Assembly (NCBI RefSeq): GCF_037071985.1 | Contig: NZ_JAXHDF010000001.1 | Span: 1 to 64,000, forward strand | Source of the DNA: Pseudogracilibacillus sp037071985 | Lineage (GTDB): Bacteria > Bacillota > Bacilli > Bacillales > Amphibacillaceae | DNA length: 64,000 bases | Reading direction: 5' to 3' | Shown here: in pieces, positions 8,698 to 18,898 of the stretch | Position numbering within the stretch: the stretch's first letter is position 1 | Layout of the letters: the number at the start of each line of letters is the position of its first letter | The notes under the pieces: model-generated | Told to the model about the DNA's origin: nothing | Database searches by the model: none | What the model saw: the letters and a program-made list of their open reading frames with translations, nothing else | Program-made: the position numbers and the translations under genes

Positions 8698-11600
8698 TTA
8701 TTTTGGTATTTTTATTTTCACATGCTGATGATCCATTGCAAAATAACACTCATAGGCTTCTGGTGATTTTTCATTTGAAATAAATCGTTGCTTGAAGATG
8801 TCCTGATCCCCAAGACGCATATTAACTAAGCCTGCTAATGCCTGACTTCTTACAAACTTAGGTATTTGCTCATAACTTTGCCCAAGATAACTGTATTCAC
8901 TGCACATAATTAGATGAATACCAAATTTAGCGGCCCCCATAAGACTTGTCATTTCCTCATTCGTAATCATACTTTGTTGACAAAAGTCTTTAAAATTAGC
9001 AATCATAATTAGCCACTTTGGTTCATCTGTTTTATTCTCTACTCGATATTTCACTTCGCTTAACAAGTCATTCTTTAAACCTACTAATTGATCAGGCTGG
9101 GTAATATATGCATCTAATTGCTCGCCGATTTTCTCCAGTTTTTGTTCAGGCGAATCGAGTAGCATTGTCTTATACACTTCTTTTAGTAACGTCATATTCT
9201 TACCGAGGGCAATTTGGACTTTTTCGATCCGATCAAGTCTGTCACCAACTGCGATTAAATGACCATATTTATTAAAATCAAATGGTAATGGAGATACATC
9301 TTCAAAATCAAGCCCAAGCGGCAACATATTTTTTTTAAGTAATTTCTTAGTAGCCTTCATTTCTTTATATTTATTAAACTCTATCACACCATCCGGCATC
9401 ATCGGTATTTCTTCTGGTCGTTCACCATCCCAGAAAGCATCCATTTCTTTTGCTTCGCTTTGAATACCTTCAATGACCTGTAAAGTGTCCTCTCCTCTAT
9501 TTGGAAGAGCAGTTTGGAAGACAGTTGGTTCTTCAAGCTTAATCAACCCCCGACCAGGAATTTCTTCAATTTCAAGCTGTGTACGGCCAACGATCGAGCG
9601 AGTCTCGAGATCATCTATTAAGAATAGCGAGATTTGTGTTTTAATATTCGAATGAAGTGCCATCCTCATTACATTTTGTCTACTTCCACTAATAATTAAA
9701 TGGATTCCGATACTACCGCCTTCTCTCGCTATTTGCGTAACGGACCGTTCAAATGACTCAACAAAATCAGCTTCTCGAACAGCATCATAATTATCAATAG
9801 CAAGTAAAATATGCGGTACTGTTTTACCACTGGCTTTTTCATACATATCCATAGTTGCTACGCCGTATTGACTCAATAACCGCTTCCGGTCTTTGATTTC
9901 TGCTTCAAGCCTTCTAATTAACTTTTCTACTTTTTCGTTTTCATCTATTAATAATATATCTGCTATATGTGGTAAATCTTTTAATGGTAAAAGGCCATTC
10001 GTACCGAAGTCTAACAAATAAACATGAAAATCCTTTGGACTATGAACCCGAGCAAGGTCAAGAACGACCGTTTGGATAAATGTTGATTTACCATACCCTG
10101 GACTGGAGAAGACAGCGAGATGTCCGTCTTTCGTTAACGGAATTTCTAACACGCGCTGATCTTGCTCATCCGGAAAATCACCTAAACCGATTATAGGACG
10201 TAAAGGTTCTTTCTCTTTAGTCCAATTTTCTTTAAAGTCACGTGCACATAAATCAGGAGCAAAGATATTCGTCTCTAATGGTGGCAGCCATGGACTTGGA
10301 AGTTCTTTAATATGTTGTTCTTTTGTAAATGCGTCTATATAGTCAATGATCGCTTCAAGTTCTGTTTTTGTCTTTTCAATCTCTTCCTTTTTATCCAATC
10401 CACTTAAATCTTTTGTTAATATGTCATATTGACCTAGCTCATTAATAGCATATAAAGTTGTATCGACTAATTCCGGATCATCCTTATCCAGTTTGTAATC
10501 TGCACCACTCCATGCACTTTGAAACAGTTCGTAAATTTCATTGTTACCAACTTGAAGATAAGCGCGGCCCGGTAAGGTAATTTCTGCGGCATCTGGAGTC
10601 TTTAATATTTCATTCGAATCGCCTGCATCTTGAACTTTGAGTGCAAGCTTAAACTTTGAGTTTGACCAAATTTGGTCATCAACAACACCAGTAGGTTTTT
10701 GGGTCGCTAAAATTAAATGAATTCCTAATGAACGTCCAATTCTCGCAGTAGAAACTAGTTCTTTCATAAAGTCGGGCTGTTCTGCCTTTAGCTCAGCAAA
10801 CTCATCTGATATTAAAAATAAATGTGGCATTGGATCAGATGTTTCTCCCTGTTTATACAACTTTTGATATTGATTAATATGATTTACATCATGTTCACCA
10901 AATAATCTTTGCCTTTTTTTAAGTTCAGCTTTAATAGAAGCCAATGCCCTCATTGATTGTGCCCCATCTAAGTTGGTTATGGCTCCTAATGAATGAGGTA
11001 AATCTTTAAATAAATTTGCCATTCCCCCACCTTTATAGTCGATGAGCAGAAAGGCTACTTCATATGGGTGAAAATTAATTGCAAGAGATAGAATATACGA
11101 TTGGATAATTTCTGATTTACCTGACCCGGTTGTACCAGCAACCAATCCGTGTGGCCCGTGAGCTTTTTCATGTAAATTTAAATAGACGATATCATCTTTT
11201 GCCCTTAATCCGAGTGGGACAGCTAACGTTTTATACGTTTCATTCTGCGCCCAGTACTCCCTTAAGTTAAACTCTTCAACTCGTTCAACACCATACATTT
11301 CCAGGAAAGTAACCGCTTCGGGGATCGAGCTTTTTAAACTTTGTAAATGATTTAGTGGAGCAAGCGATCTAGAAATATCTTCTTTATTAAAATGTGACGG
11401 AAAATGATCTGGAATAAACGCTTGATTCACTAATTCCCCCTCTTCTAATAAAACATTTCCGCTTTTAGAGTCACGGATATCAATTACTGTATCTACATGT
11501 TCTGGCAAGGATTGCAATACATCCTGAACAAAAACAAGGGAAACACCAAGCTCCCTAGGATCTTCATTAAAAAACTCCATAATCGTATGATCTAATACTA

Positions 11601-13152
11601 TTTTTTCATCAGTAATTAAAACGACATAATGTGGTGTAAAATAATGTTTTTCTCTTGAATCTTGTTCAGAGAGATATAGTTTTCTTTCTTTTAATATTTG
11701 ATACAAAGATGTAAGCACTTGGTCTCGTGAACGTTCATGATAAACGAAACCACGAACATTTAAATCTTTCAGTCGTGCATGAGGTAACCATCGCATCCAT
11801 TCCCATTCCGACTTCTCTTCTTCTGGAAAGATAACGATAAATTGTAACTCATGATAACTGTGAAAGAAAGCAGTCTGCATGACCATCAACTGCAATTGTT
11901 CCAATACTAAGGTTCGTTGGCCGATATAACCGACCGGACCATTCATCAAGGATGCAGTAATTGGAACAGACTCCATTTTTTTAAACCTACGATGCAAATG
12001 CCTAGCTTCCTTTACTAAATCGTCCTTTTCCTGAGTAAATTCTTCTTCATTAAAGTCAATCTCAAAACTTGTATCGATATTTCCCAAGCCTACACGGTAA
12101 TGTAAAAAATCATGATGAAACATTGTTTTTTCATAAATTCGTGCATCTACTTCTTTCGCCATTTCCTTTATTTTACTTACACTTGGAAAATGATAGTTTA
12201 ATGCATGTCTCTGTTCCTCAGTAGCTTTAAATAATTCTTTTGTTTTTGTCTTTAAGTATTGTTTATAGCTTTTTGTTCTTTCCTTCATATCAATTCGATA
12301 TTGTTTAGAGCTTTTAATATAGGAAGTTACCGATAAAATGACAGTTGTTACTGTCATTGCCAACATGACAATGATGAATATACCTCTTGGTTGAAAGATC
12401 GAAACTACTGCTAAAGCTCCAATCATTACAAGTGGAGGAATGATCGTTCTCATTAGCTGTTCGCTCGGTTTAGTTGGTTTTGCTGACGGTTTAGCAATTA
12501 CCTTCTTCTCTTCAGGCTCTCGATAAATGATTCTTGGAGAGCGGTGATAATTTGGATATTCTTCATCATATACACTTGTCGATTTATTTAAAGAAACCAG
12601 ATTAGAAAGGATCTCTTTATCTGGAGAAATAAACTGGATTTCACTATTTCCTATCGTCACTTTGACACCATCAAAAAAAAGATGATCCCCTACATCTACT
12701 ACCGTTTCCTCATTTACCTTACTGAGATTATGAAAAACTTCTCCATTGTTTGAGTTTAATTGAAAAGGAGATGTAATATCATTACGCGTAAAAACCAAAT
12801 CTATAGTAGTATCTGCTATCTGCACATCATCGTATGCATTGTGACCAATCGTGATGTTCAGGGCGGATGTACAATCAAATACATACATACTTTTTGGATC
12901 TAGCGCAATCAAATAGCACTTCATCGTTCTTTGTTCTACGGTAAATTCTAGATAGTCATTCATCTCTAACAATCTATCATTTACCATACAACTATCGCCA
13001 TTCCAATTAACCGATATCGTTTCTATCAATCCCTCAAAGGTAACATCATTTGATAAACTATTTCCTATCGTTAATTCCGACTCTACATCTTGCGACAGAA
13101 TACTTTTATGTAACTGATCATCATAACTAACTATCAATTCATATTGAGTCAT
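8698..13152 (-). CDS. essC: Type VII secretion FtsK/SpoIIIE ATPase EssC (YukBA)
   Basis: A 1484-residue membrane ATPase that powers export of WXG100 proteins. In order: two FHA-like domains (residues about 1-190), two transmembrane helices (about 235-285), then three FtsK-type ATPase domains. D1 has Walker A GTTGSGKSE near residue 672 and Walker B LFLISDE near 790. D2 has SSPGYGKST near residue 1018. D3, near residue 1302, reads AVGDRLDRIEK and lacks a Walker A lysine-serine, so it is degenerate, as known for other EssC proteins. It is the last gene of the operon, 38 bp after essB, and is followed by a terminator. Length agrees with S. aureus EssC (about 1480). Confidence 0.97.
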   Translation of the reverse strand: MTQYELIVSYDDQLHKSILSQDVESELTIGNSLSNDVTFEGLIETISVNWNGDSCMVNDRLLEMNDYLEFTVEQRTMKCYLIALDPKSMYVFDCTSALNITIGHNAYDDVQIADTTIDLVFTRNDITSPFQLNSNNGEVFHNLSKVNEETVVDVGDHLFFDGVKVTIGNSEIQFISPDKEILSNLVSLNKSTSVYDEEYPNYHRSPRIIYREPEEKKVIAKPSAKPTKPSEQLMRTIIPPLVMIGALAVVSIFQPRGIFIIVMLAMTVTTVILSVTSYIKSSKQYRIDMKERTKSYKQYLKTKTKELFKATEEQRHALNYHFPSVSKIKEMAKEVDARIYEKTMFHHDFLHYRVGLGNIDTSFEIDFNEEEFTQEKDDLVKEARHLHRRFKKMESVPITASLMNGPVGYIGQRTLVLEQLQLMVMQTAFFHSYHELQFIVIFPEEEKSEWEWMRWLPHARLKDLNVRGFVYHERSRDQVLTSLYQILKERKLYLSEQDSREKHYFTPHYVVLITDEKIVLDHTIMEFFNEDPRELGVSLVFVQDVLQSLPEHVDTVIDIRDSKSGNVLLEEGELVNQAFIPDHFPSHFNKEDISRSLAPLNHLQSLKSSIPEAVTFLEMYGVERVEEFNLREYWAQNETYKTLAVPLGLRAKDDIVYLNLHEKAHGPHGLVAGTTGSGKSEIIQSYILSLAINFHPYEVAFLLIDYKGGGMANLFKDLPHSLGAITNLDGAQSMRALASIKAELKKRQRLFGEHDVNHINQYQKLYKQGETSDPMPHLFLISDEFAELKAEQPDFMKELVSTARIGRSLGIHLILATQKPTGVVDDQIWSNSKFKLALKVQDAGDSNEILKTPDAAEITLPGRAYLQVGNNEIYELFQSAWSGADYKLDKDDPELVDTTLYAINELGQYDILTKDLSGLDKKEEIEKTKTELEAIIDYIDAFTKEQHIKELPSPWLPPLETNIFAPDLCARDFKENWTKEKEPLRPIIGLGDFPDEQDQRVLEIPLTKDGHLAVFSSPGYGKSTFIQTVVLDLARVHSPKDFHVYLLDFGTNGLLPLKDLPHIADILLIDENEKVEKLIRRLEAEIKDRKRLLSQYGVATMDMYEKASGKTVPHILLAIDNYDAVREADFVESFERSVTQIAREGGSIGIHLIISGSRQNVMRMALHSNIKTQISLFLIDDLETRSIVGRTQLEIEEIPGRGLIKLEEPTVFQTALPNRGEDTLQVIEGIQSEAKEMDAFWDGERPEEIPMMPDGVIEFNKYKEMKATKKLLKKNMLPLGLDFEDVSPLPFDFNKYGHLIAVGDRLDRIEKVQIALGKNMTLLKEVYKTMLLDSPEQKLEKIGEQLDAYITQPDQLVGLKNDLLSEVKYRVENKTDEPKWLIMIANFKDFCQQSMITNEEMTSLMGAAKFGIHLIMCSEYSYLGQSYEQIPKFVRSQALAGLVNMRLGDQDIFKQRFISNEKSPEAYECYFAMDHQHVKIKIPK

Positions 13153-13190
13153 CGTTCACTCTTCCTCCAGATTGATGAGCTGAGTAAAAT

Positions 13191-14513
13191 TTATTCCTTA
13201 CTCTTTTTGTCTTTTTCATTGTCCTTCTTGTTGTTTTCTGCTTCTTTCTCTTTCTGCTCTTCCTTTTCGTCTTCAATAGGATCTGTTTCTTCAGATACCG
13301 GATTATCTTCTATCATATCCTGTTCCTCTTCGTCCTTAGTTTCTTCTTCCTCATCGACTAATTCATATTCCTCTTTATATTTCCCTAATTCATCTTGTAA
13401 GCTTCGTATTTCATCATCTCTCTCCGCGCCAGTTAATTCAGGATCATTCTTAACCTGTTCGATTTTCTTTATCAATCCATAAATAATTAACTGTGGATCA
13501 TCCATATATTTTGCAGTATCGATCGACTTATCAAAATCACCAAGTCCATTGTAAATCCAATACAGAAGATAATACTTATCACTTTTCAAACTAATATTTT
13601 TCATAATCACTTCTTGCTCTTTATCTGATAAAGGTTCAACTTTGATATACGAATAAGCTAAAATATATTTTGCTTGATATGGAAGTTTTTCTACATCTTC
13701 ATTTTTCAATGTCTGAATTACTTGACTATAATCATTTGCCAGAAAATCATTATGCGCTTCTAATAGTCTGTCTTGATAAGGTATTTTAATGAACGTATTA
13801 TAGAGCAAAAGGGATATAACAATAACTGATAATACGGTCATCCAAATAGATAATTGTTTAAACAAACGAAAGCGTTTCTTTGGAACAAGTTGCATTTGTC
13901 TTTCCATATAGTGTTGTTCTTCCCGATAGCTTTCTTCTAAAAATAATAAAAGTTCGCTCATGCTACCTTTTTCATTTACTTGCCGCTCAAATTTCGTATC
14001 GGTAGCATTTTGAAGCGAACCATTATATAAATCATCAAACGTATACTTTTTTGAAAAAAGGGATATAACCAAAGACTTATATTGTTTTAAAATATCTTCT
14101 TCTGTTAATTCATATGGTTGTAATTGATTTCTAATCCCTCTATAAACTAGTAATGGCATTAAATTATCATCAAAAACAATATTGTTAGGGTGAAAGGTGA
14201 ATGTGATTCTAGTCGATAATAATGGATAGAGCTTTGATATATTGCATAAAGCCCTTAATTTTTTATTACGACTCAATCCTTTGATTTGCTCCCATTGTTT
14301 CAATCGTTTAGAAACAGTGAAATTAAATCGGTATGTGTCCTCTTCTTCTTCCACTTTTAAAGGTACAAAATATTCGCTACTGTTCATAATCAATTTTAAT
14401 TGTTCGGTATACATTATTTGCGTACGAGACTTTGGAATATCTAGTTTCCATTCTTCCCCTTCAACCATAAACGTTAATGATAAAGATCCTATTTTTATTT
14501 CCTTTTTACTCAT
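13191..14513 (-). CDS. essB: Type VII secretion protein EssB (YukC)
   Basis: A 440-residue membrane protein of the type VII machine. Residues about 1-215 form the cytoplasmic pseudokinase-like domain of EssB/YukC, with no kinase catalytic motif. One transmembrane helix follows (LSIWMTVLSVIVISLLLY, about 222-240), then an extracytoplasmic helical domain. The C-terminal ~80 residues are a lysine/glutamate-rich low-complexity tail. The gene lies between esaB and essC, with short gaps on both sides, consistent with one transcript. Confidence 0.95.
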   Translation of the reverse strand: MSKKEIKIGSLSLTFMVEGEEWKLDIPKSRTQIMYTEQLKLIMNSSEYFVPLKVEEEEDTYRFNFTVSKRLKQWEQIKGLSRNKKLRALCNISKLYPLLSTRITFTFHPNNIVFDDNLMPLLVYRGIRNQLQPYELTEEDILKQYKSLVISLFSKKYTFDDLYNGSLQNATDTKFERQVNEKGSMSELLLFLEESYREEQHYMERQMQLVPKKRFRLFKQLSIWMTVLSVIVISLLLYNTFIKIPYQDRLLEAHNDFLANDYSQVIQTLKNEDVEKLPYQAKYILAYSYIKVEPLSDKEQEVIMKNISLKSDKYYLLYWIYNGLGDFDKSIDTAKYMDDPQLIIYGLIKKIEQVKNDPELTGAERDDEIRSLQDELGKYKEEYELVDEEEETKDEEEQDMIEDNPVSEETDPIEDEKEEQKEKEAENNKKDNEKDKKSKE

Positions 14514-14558
14514 TTATTGCAACTCCTTAAGAAGCGATTGATCATAATTTACGAGAAC

Positions 14559-14810
14559 TCATAAAGCAATAAAAATATCCCCATCTGCAACAGGATAATC
14601 TAACAGACTATCATCATCCGCAAGAACTAATTGTTTTGTTGGTACTTTTATTACGAATCGGGACTGATTAGGCATTTGGATCCCCAATGTATCTTGCAGA
14701 TTTATTAATAACTGTTTTACCGTCTGATGTTTAGGGATTCGAAGATCATATACATTCGCACCCCAATTTGAAAAGTCTACCGTTACATTTATATGAGTTT
14801 CTTTTATCAA
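14559..14810 (-). CDS. esaB: Ubiquitin-like type VII protein EsaB/YukD
   Basis: An 83-residue small protein with the beta-grasp pattern of YukD/EsaB: INVTVDFSNWG strand, DLRIPKHQTVKQLL helix entry, and C-terminal LLDYPVADGDIFIAL. It lacks a C-terminal Gly-Gly, so it is not expected to be conjugated. The family is needed for, or modulates, type VII secretion. It is cotranscribed between essA and essB. Confidence 0.93.
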   Translation of the reverse strand: MIKETHINVTVDFSNWGANVYDLRIPKHQTVKQLLINLQDTLGIQMPNQSRFVIKVPTKQLVLADDDSLLDYPVADGDIFIAL

Positions 14811-14836
14811 TTAACTCATCTCCATTACTAATTAAG

Positions 14837-15334
14837 TTACATCTCCCATTTTCTTAGTAAGAATACGATTCCTCCACCAATTATCATAAGAAATGCTGTA
14901 ATACTACCATAGAATACGAATGAAGAAACCTTATTAGATGTTTCTTTATCTAATTCTTCTCCAGCAAATGCCTTTGAAGACTCATAGTTTTCTGTAAATA
15001 GTTCATTTTTAATATCATTAAGAGATGTTGATGCCTTCATCTCTTCAAAAAAAATGGCACTTCTTATCTCTTCTGTTTCCTCTTTATCTTTCAATTGTTT
15101 TGTTGCTATTTTTTCCTTAACCTCTTCTTTAAATAAATCCGGGAAACTTTTATCAAGCTCTGTTTCCATAATCTCATTTTCTTCATCAGGGTTCTTTAAA
15201 ATCCGATCTGTTTTAATTTGCATTTTCCCTTTTCCCGTACCTTCTTCATTTGCAAATATAGAAGTTGGCATAAAAAAGAAAATAGAGAGGGAAAAGAGAA
15301 GCAAAATACTAATTTGCTTCTGACATACTCTCAT
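14837..15334 (-). CDS. essA: Type VII secretion protein EssA
   Basis: A 165-residue protein with an N-terminal signal/anchor (hydrophobic residues about 9-26, ending in SIFA), an acidic helical extracytoplasmic region, and one C-terminal transmembrane helix (about 140-160) followed by RKW. This topology and the position between esaA and esaB fit EssA. The start overlaps the end of esaA by 26 bp, with GAGGGGATGG before the ATG. Sequence conservation in this family is low, so position is the main evidence. Confidence 0.85.
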   Translation of the reverse strand: MRVCQKQISILLLFSLSIFFFMPTSIFANEEGTGKGKMQIKTDRILKNPDEENEIMETELDKSFPDLFKEEVKEKIATKQLKDKEETEEIRSAIFFEEMKASTSLNDIKNELFTENYESSKAFAGEELDKETSNKVSSFVFYGSITAFLMIIGGGIVFLLRKWEM

Positions 15335-18300
15335 TTTCCATCCCCTCTTTATTACCAGTTTTCTGAATGACGAAAAGATTAAGGATAAATCCTCCTATAG
15401 CAAGTAACACGAGTATTATTATTGAGATTACAGCAACTGAATTACCTTCAATTAGCTTAGTTAGAAGATTCTCTACATACTGTAAAGGAGAAATTTGTCG
15501 TAATGAATCTACCAATTGTTTATTTTCAAATTTAAATCCAAGTGATTTTGTAAGCAATAAATAGATACTTAAAATAGACAGCAATATAAACATCCCAACC
15601 ATCTTTAACTGTCTTAGTAAATAAGTAGTTATCAATAACATAGCTAGTGTCAATGGGATAATAACCCCAATCCACACATACATTTCACCTTGATCAAACT
15701 GTAATAAATAGAATGAGAGAAGGCCTATACCTAACCCTTCAATAATCCCAATTCCTCCAGTAATAGTGGCAATCGGTAAATTTGAATTTAATAGTGCTCT
15801 TTCCTCCTTGAAAGCATCTCCCTCGACATTTCTTCGCTGTTGAATAGATGAGATAACATAGGCGGTAAAGAGTGTAACTACCGTCAAAATAATGACTAGG
15901 AAGTAAGGAGTGAACGATTCTCCTTTCGTAATAACCCCATTGTTTTTCGTTTCAACAGGATTTGCTAAGAAGCGATATAAATTCTCATTCTGCCTATCAC
16001 CAATTCGGCTATTCGCTAAAACATCATTAAAATTATCGGCGAAATCAGCGTCTTCAAGCGCCTTATCTGTTAATTTATTCGCTAATTCTTTCGCTTGTGT
16101 TACTAAATTAACACCACTAGTCTGAATGTTCTCTGCTTGTTCATCAATCGCATCAAATGTTTGATACACATGATCCGCTGATTCAAAATTTACTTTTGCC
16201 TGGTCCGCAATTGATTCACTAGCTAATAATAACGGCTGATAACCACTATCTAAACTCATGATGGCCAATTGCACATCTTGATCATTTGTAAGGAAGACTG
16301 TCTGTTCACTCACTAACTCATTACTTGTATCACGCCAAAGTGCTAATTGTTCTAACAAAGCTCCTACTTCACTATTTAAGGAATCCGCTGATTCTTTTGT
16401 TTGACGGATCTTTTCAGCTAAGCTTTCCGATTCCTTCTGATATGCCCTTACATCATCTTGATATTTCCTGACAATATCATCAATCAATGTCATAGACCGA
16501 TTTACATCATCAGTTATTTGGTTAGTCACATCTTTTAAAATATGATCTTTAATTAAATCTTTAATTTCTTTTTCATAAATCATATGATATAAGGAATCTT
16601 CGGTTACTAAAGTCGTGAGTGGTGAGTCTTTTTTATCTATAATTTTATTTAGATTTTTCTCAAACTCAGAATCTTTCATATCGAAGCCGAAATATAATTC
16701 ATATAGAGAGAATAAGCGATAATAATTACTTACAAACTCGACCAGTTCATTAACTGATTTCATTATTTCTTCTTCATTCAAATCTTTCAATAAAGAACTT
16801 TGGACTTTTTGGTTTAAATAATTATTTTCTATCTCTCTTATCGGTTGCTCTTCTGGTTCTTCCTCTTCTTCTTTTCCTTCATCTTCTTCTCCATCTGTTG
16901 GCGGCTCATTACCGTCCTCATCTGTTGGTGCATCACCATCTTCTTCAGTTTCTCCAGGATTTCCTTCTTCACCTTGATCTATTTCTTCTTGTTGTTGATC
17001 TGAATGATCGCTCGTTCCTTCTTCTACTTCATCATTTTCACCCGGATCATTATCATCAGGCTTTTGTTCGTCCTCACCATTGTTTTCTGGCGGGATATTT
17101 TCAGAAGGGGTTTCTTTCTCAACACCTTCCTGTGCAAGGCTCCATTCCCACTCTAATGGTGAGAAAAGATCAATCTCACTTTTAAATTCCTCTCTCAATT
17201 TTAATGCAAGAGTAACTGTAAGTTCATTTTTTGTTGGCTTGATTTTTACAGCTGTACCTGGATCAAAGTCTCTTAATCGGTACCCATTTATTTCAATATG
17301 TTCAAATTTATATTCTTTAGGTAATCTCTCCAGAGAAAAATACACTTCACCTTGATTATGATCAGTCAATTCAATTGTATCTGTCACAGTGAATCCAGAT
17401 TCTAAATCATCCACTATACGGTCTAGCTTATCCTTGATTGTTTCGATCTTTCTATTATTACCCGAACCCGGGCGGTTTTCATAATCAATGTTATATTTCT
17501 GGCTAACTTTTACAATGTTAGTAAGATCTCTTTCCGTTTCTTTTGCCAGCCCAAGGTCTTTAATTTCTTCAATTTTTAATGTCGGCAATCTTCTGATCTG
17601 CTCTCGGATCTCTTTATGAACCGTATCATCTAAACCTGCAAATAGATCATTAATCTTCACATTAACAAAGGAATCATCCTTAAATGTATCTTCTAGACGC
17701 TTTTGAAGTTGTCTCTGTAAATCTTTATGTATTTTTTCGTCTAAGTCCTCTCTAAAATTATCGACCTCAGAACTCATCATCTCAAATCTTCGTTCAATTA
17801 AATTAGCATTCGAAATAATTGTCTTTGTCCTTGGTTCTTCTTCTTTAGCCCTCTGAAATTCCTCATGAACTAATCTGTTTGAACGTTCTATTTCAGCAAG
17901 TCTTTTTATGACATCTTCATGTCTCATTTGGGTTGCAAACTGATCCAAAGCTTCCCCAAATGTCATTGCAATTTTACCACTTTCTTCTTGTGTTTTAATA
18001 ACAGAGTTAATCTCTTCTGTAAACTGTTGCTTACTTTTTGTATCCTCTGATAAATTGTCGCCAAAGTTTTTTAATATATCTTCTAACCCTTTATAACTAT
18101 CCTTGGATATTTGTGTATAATCTTTCACAGTTTTAAATTGATCCGTATAGTTTGATAAAGGAGAATTTATTTGGGTATTATATAATTTGGTATACTCTTT
18201 TTCCTTTTCTATTATTTCACCAATATTATCTTGAGCTTCCTGTAAATTTCCAATAATGCTGGCAAAATAAACGTCAATAAGACGCTTATTAAAGTCATTT

Positions 18301-18734
18301 AAAATTTGCCCTGCCGTTTTTTCAGCTTCTGCTCTAACGTTTTCATGTCCGGTTGCATTTATTTTATAGTGTAATGACACTGGTTCTGGTCTTTCCAAAT
18401 GAATTGACAGAGACCTTTCTGAGAAGTCATTTGGAATAACGATCATCATGTCATATGAGCCGCGATTAAATCCACTTTCCGCTACTCCTCGGCTTACAAC
18501 ATACCAATCGTGCTTATTGTCCTTTGTAACGCTATTTGCAAACTCATCTCCAAAGACAATTTCTTCCTCATTAAAAGAAGCTCCTTCGTCCTCATTTACG
18601 AGTGCAATTGCCATTTTCTGCTCTTTGTCAACATGTTCAATTGAATTTTCATTAAAAGCAAGGTAAGACAAACCAATTGATAAAATAAATATGATGAAGA
18701 AAAAAACGATCCCTTGCCATCTAAAATTTTTCAT
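15309..18734 (-). CDS. esaA: Type VII secretion protein EsaA (YueB)
   Basis: An 1141-residue membrane protein. One N-terminal helix (residues about 7-27) is followed by a very large extracytoplasmic region rich in coiled coil, then five to six helices in the last ~200 residues, where the pattern is like an ABC-2 or Pip-type permease. In B. subtilis the homologue YueB is the receptor of phage SPP1. Residues about 541-635 are an extremely acidic, low-complexity stretch of E, D, P, G and N that interrupts the extracellular region. It is separated from esxA by a hairpin and overlaps essA. Length is near that of YueB (about 1076) plus the acidic insert. Confidence 0.94.
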   Translation of the reverse strand: MKNFRWQGIVFFFIIFILSIGLSYLAFNENSIEHVDKEQKMAIALVNEDEGASFNEEEIVFGDEFANSVTKDNKHDWYVVSRGVAESGFNRGSYDMMIVIPNDFSERSLSIHLERPEPVSLHYKINATGHENVRAEAEKTAGQILNDFNKRLIDVYFASIIGNLQEAQDNIGEIIEKEKEYTKLYNTQINSPLSNYTDQFKTVKDYTQISKDSYKGLEDILKNFGDNLSEDTKSKQQFTEEINSVIKTQEESGKIAMTFGEALDQFATQMRHEDVIKRLAEIERSNRLVHEEFQRAKEEEPRTKTIISNANLIERRFEMMSSEVDNFREDLDEKIHKDLQRQLQKRLEDTFKDDSFVNVKINDLFAGLDDTVHKEIREQIRRLPTLKIEEIKDLGLAKETERDLTNIVKVSQKYNIDYENRPGSGNNRKIETIKDKLDRIVDDLESGFTVTDTIELTDHNQGEVYFSLERLPKEYKFEHIEINGYRLRDFDPGTAVKIKPTKNELTVTLALKLREEFKSEIDLFSPLEWEWSLAQEGVEKETPSENIPPENNGEDEQKPDDNDPGENDEVEEGTSDHSDQQQEEIDQGEEGNPGETEEDGDAPTDEDGNEPPTDGEEDEGKEEEEEPEEQPIREIENNYLNQKVQSSLLKDLNEEEIMKSVNELVEFVSNYYRLFSLYELYFGFDMKDSEFEKNLNKIIDKKDSPLTTLVTEDSLYHMIYEKEIKDLIKDHILKDVTNQITDDVNRSMTLIDDIVRKYQDDVRAYQKESESLAEKIRQTKESADSLNSEVGALLEQLALWRDTSNELVSEQTVFLTNDQDVQLAIMSLDSGYQPLLLASESIADQAKVNFESADHVYQTFDAIDEQAENIQTSGVNLVTQAKELANKLTDKALEDADFADNFNDVLANSRIGDRQNENLYRFLANPVETKNNGVITKGESFTPYFLVIILTVVTLFTAYVISSIQQRRNVEGDAFKEERALLNSNLPIATITGGIGIIEGLGIGLLSFYLLQFDQGEMYVWIGVIIPLTLAMLLITTYLLRQLKMVGMFILLSILSIYLLLTKSLGFKFENKQLVDSLRQISPLQYVENLLTKLIEGNSVAVISIIILVLLAIGGFILNLFVIQKTGNKEGMENESMSEAN

Positions 18735-18836
18735 GTTCTGACAACTCCATTAGATTTTTATTATCTTACTATCTTTTGACATGAGGAAAATGAAGTTAAT
18801 TACTTAAAAATTAATATGTTCTCTAAACAGAATGAT

Positions 18837-18864
18837 GAGTCACACAACGGGAGTTATGTGACTC
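18837..18864 (-). terminator. Intra-operon hairpin after esxA
   Basis: A perfect 8-bp stem GAGTCACA/TGTGACTC with a 12-nt loop between esxA and esaA. There is no T-run directly after it, so it may be a weak attenuator or an mRNA 3' stabiliser that leaves more esxA message than downstream message. That role is inference. Confidence 0.6.
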
Positions 18865-18898
18865 GAAATGTGTGCGGAAACAATTCGTCCCCTATTGT

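Noticed and set aside
13144..13482. Serine-rich plus-strand frame
   Set aside because: Antisense of the lysine/glutamate-rich tail of EssB; composition is an artefact of that tail.
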